NCBI GenBank assembly: GCA_022486625.1
Contig: JAKVKH010000002.1
Coordinates: 62,001-126,000 of the forward strand
DNA from: Butyrivibrio sp.
GTDB lineage: Bacteria; Bacillota; Clostridia; Lachnospirales; Lachnospiraceae
Reading direction: 5' to 3'
DNA: 64,000 bases
Position 1 is the stretch's first letter, and every line of letters starts with the position of its first letter. The notes beneath the pieces are model-generated. The model saw only the letters and a list, made by a program, of their open reading frames with translations, was not told the DNA's origin and did not search any database. Made by a program: the position numbers and the translations under genes. Below are positions 62,012 to 64,000 of the stretch, piece by piece.

Positions 62012-63151
62012 ATGCAGAAGAAGAGAGAGGCTAATTTTGAAATGCTGAGAGTGATTGCCATGATTATGGTCGTGGTGCTCCATTACCTTTCACACTCAGA
62101 TTCGCTGATAGAACTCGGCGTTCCATTGAGCGCCGTAAAAATTACGGGATCGCTGATTGAATCTTTCTGCATTGTCGCGGTTAATGTCTGGGTTCTGATC
62201 AGTGGGTATTTCCTGTCACAGTCCGGATTTAAACTGAAACGTATTCTGCAGATCATCTGCGAAATCTACTTTTATACAGTGGCGATATCACTGGTCATGC
62301 AGGGGGTAAATGTCTACCATGTAAAATCAGGAGATACGATATTCAAGACTGTACAGTATTTTTTCCCGATTGAGTCAGAACATTACTGGTTTGCAACTTC
62401 CTATGTCATGATGTATGTGCTGTCTCCGGTTCTGAACAAGGGAGTGCAGTATCTGAGCCGAAAACAGCTGAAGACAACAATTATCGGGCTGCTTCTGTGG
62501 TTTTGCCTGATCAAGAGTTTTGTTCCGGTAAATTTTCCGACAGATGACTTCGGATATGGACTGAAATGGTTTCTGTGTCTGTATCTGATTGCCGCCTATA
62601 TCCGTAAATATGATGTGAAGATTGTAACAGGTGCCGGCAGAAGTGCACTTTTATATGTGTTTTCCTGCGGGCTGATCTTTGTCATGACGCTGGTGTTGCA
62701 GATGATCAATACCCGTTATGGCAGATTTGAATATTATTTTACTGTAACATCGCATTATAATTTTATTCTGTGTCTGACCGGTGCGCTGGGGATCTTTTCG
62801 CTGTTCCGGTATCTGAAGATCAGAGAGGGCATAGCGGCAAACATAGCCAGAACGGTAGCACCGCTGACTTTTGGTGTTTATCTTTTTCATGAACATCTGG
62901 AAATCAGGATCAGATGGCTGTTCTGGATGGAAAGTCTTTTCGGGAAGGTACCGACTGTTAATGTGGCAGCATTTCTGCTGCATCTGATTCTGAGTGTTGC
63001 AGTCATTTTCCTGGCTGGAATTATGATCGACTGGATCCGTACCATGTTCTTTGAATTTGTTGCCAGAAAACTGCAGGGAAGCAGGCTGTTCCGTTCTCTG
63101 AACCGCCTTGACAGAGAACTCCGGTTTCAGGAGGACAGACCGTCGGTGTGA
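62012..63151 (+). CDS. Acyltransferase-3-type membrane protein
   Basis: 379 residues with about ten transmembrane segments. NFEMLRVIAMIMVVVLHYLSHSD provides the conserved Arg and His, with VNVWVLISGYFLSQSGFKLKRIL as the second family motif, and FGVYLFHEHLEIR near residue 285. This branch (WcaK/Wzx-neighbour O-acyltransferases of Gram-positive capsule loci) O-acetylates polysaccharide. The start follows AGGAGGAG. It comes just after the repeat block and is a second acyltransferase in the region besides the one at 34.8 kb. Confidence 0.85.
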   Translation: MQKKREANFEMLRVIAMIMVVVLHYLSHSDSLIELGVPLSAVKITGSLIESFCIVAVNVWVLISGYFLSQSGFKLKRILQIICEIYFYTVAISLVMQGVNVYHVKSGDTIFKTVQYFFPIESEHYWFATSYVMMYVLSPVLNKGVQYLSRKQLKTTIIGLLLWFCLIKSFVPVNFPTDDFGYGLKWFLCLYLIAAYIRKYDVKIVTGAGRSALLYVFSCGLIFVMTLVLQMINTRYGRFEYYFTVTSHYNFILCLTGALGIFSLFRYLKIREGIAANIARTVAPLTFGVYLFHEHLEIRIRWLFWMESLFGKVPTVNVAAFLLHLILSVAVIFLAGIMIDWIRTMFFEFVARKLQGSRLFRSLNRLDRELRFQEDRPSV

Positions 63152-63211
63152 CCGGAGCAGATATCTGATGCAAAGGTCCGGTGCGGACAGTGACAGGGGT
63201 GAGGAACGGGA

Positions 63212-64000
63212 ATGACGATCAATATGGAAAGCAGAACTTTTTTATCAGAACTGAAAAAATATCAGAAAACGCTGGAAAAATATGTTTTTCCACTGATCCT
63301 TTTTCTGTATCCGTTTATTGGTGTACGACAGGGCGTAGACATTACAGATACGACCTACAGCCTTGGTAATTTCCAGTATCAGGATAAGCTGGATCGTATG
63401 TGGATGCTGGCAACTTATCTGCCAAATGTTCTGGGGCATGCGCTGACGTTTCTGCCGGGTGGTAACACCATGCTGGGCATGAACATGTATACGACGTTTC
63501 TGATCTGCATGATTGCACTGCCGGTTTATTTTCTGCTGCAGAAATGGATGCCGGGCTGGATGATTTTTATCGGAGAATTTATTTCCATCAGTCTGTGCTG
63601 GTGTCCGCGTGTGATTCTGTATAACTACATGACATATCTGTTCCTGACGCTTGGAGTACTGTGTCTTCTGTATGCGCTGACGATCTGGAAAGGGAACGCT
63701 CTTCATTTCATACTGGCAGGTTTTTTCCTCGGACTCAATGTCATGGTCCGGTTTCCGAATGTGGTGGAGGCGGCGCTGATTCTTGCAGTGTGGTATTACG
63801 GTGCGCTGGAGGGCAAGAAGCTTTTACAGGTTGTAAGGGAAACACTGCAGTGTATGCTGGGGTATGCGATCGGAATCGGGATTCCCATGCTGCTGATTAT
63901 TGTAAGCTATGGCGCTTCGGCGTATGGAAATATGATTGCGGCTCTGTTTGGTATGACAGGCGGAGCATCTGATTATTCCATGGGTGGCATGCTGAGCTCG
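63212..64000 (+). CDS. Polytopic membrane protein, probable GT-C transferase (3' end outside window)
   Basis: An open frame of 263 codons runs from ATG 63212 (after GAGGAACGGG) to the window end without a stop. It has a short cytosolic start (MTINMESRTFLSELKKYQKTLEKYV), a first membrane span, a short outer loop with TDTTYSLGNFQYQD, and five or more further spans including YLFLTLGVLCLLYAL and GIGIPMLLIIVSYG. FFLGLNVMVRFPNVVEAALILAVWYYG resembles conserved segments of capsule-locus GT-C membrane proteins. Function is inferred from layout and context only. Confidence 0.65.
   Translation, partial: MTINMESRTFLSELKKYQKTLEKYVFPLILFLYPFIGVRQGVDITDTTYSLGNFQYQDKLDRMWMLATYLPNVLGHALTFLPGGNTMLGMNMYTTFLICMIALPVYFLLQKWMPGWMIFIGEFISISLCWCPRVILYNYMTYLFLTLGVLCLLYALTIWKGNALHFILAGFFLGLNVMVRFPNVVEAALILAVWYYGALEGKKLLQVVRETLQCMLGYAIGIGIPMLLIIVSYGASAYGNMIAALFGMTGGASDYSMGGMLSS

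Noticed and set aside
61621-62034. Plus-strand 137-codon frame across the second repeat copy
   Set aside because: No ribosome site, Arg/Ala-rich composition due to GC-rich hairpins, and it overlaps the acyltransferase start; the base changes between copies follow pairing.

Overview
The window looks like a chromosome segment of a motile, Gram-positive gut clostridium, most likely a flagellated member of the Lachnospiraceae (Roseburia/Eubacterium-like). This rests on gene content and order: ftsEX followed by a coiled-coil M23 hydrolase and a Ctp protease, an mbl-flhO-flhP-rod protein operon, comFC next to a YvyF-type flagellar protein, cdaA-ybbR, a lone HPr, a YjfB motility protein, and moderate GC with ATG starts and strong GGAGG ribosome sites. 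No species can be named from the sequence alone. No tRNA, rRNA, transposase, phage gene or CRISPR array was seen.

Positions 1-28110 are mostly core genome on the plus strand: acyl-ACP thioesterase (cut by the window edge), a CvfB-like S1 protein, a CPBP protease, YjfB (minus), a diverged WecG/TagA-like protein, a CdaR/PucR-type regulator, the ftsE-ftsX-M23-ctp cell-division set, a PP2C phosphatase with an overlapping soluble Ser/Thr kinase, an SOS-type uvrB-uvrA pair with a LexA-like box, mbl with flagellar rod genes, recD2-comFC-yvyF, two unknown membrane proteins leading into cdaA-ybbR, HPr, and a DUF3048 lipoprotein.

Positions 28129-64000 are a large surface-polysaccharide region. It starts with an rmlD-like reductase, a DUF212 membrane protein and a LIC_10190-type membrane protein. 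An AraC regulator follows, divergent from gmd-fcl (GDP-L-fucose). After a reversed acyltransferase comes a long run: GtrB-like and other GT2 transferases, an initiating polyprenyl-phosphate sugar transferase, a Wzz-like protein with a degenerate kinase-like tail, an EpsG-type polymerase, GT2/GT4/GT-C transferases, and a pseudaminic-acid set (pseB, pseF, pseI, pseG and an ATP-grasp enzyme; pseC and pseH are not in the window). A second AraC regulator sits divergent from a 40-residue peptide gene with its own promoter, perfect operator-like palindrome and terminator. Then come a PLP-fold enzyme, a GT2, a GT52-like (sialyl/nonulosonyl) transferase, an MsbA-like ABC exporter, a GC-rich repeat block, an acyltransferase and a membrane protein cut by the window end.

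Together the second half could build and export a fucose- and pseudaminate-containing capsule or cell-surface glycan: nucleotide-sugar synthesis, lipid-linked initiation, chain assembly, polymerisation and ABC or Wzy-type export. The most unusual items are the pair of inverted, covarying hairpin elements at 61421-61989 and the regulated 40-residue peptide gene at 55964-56086.
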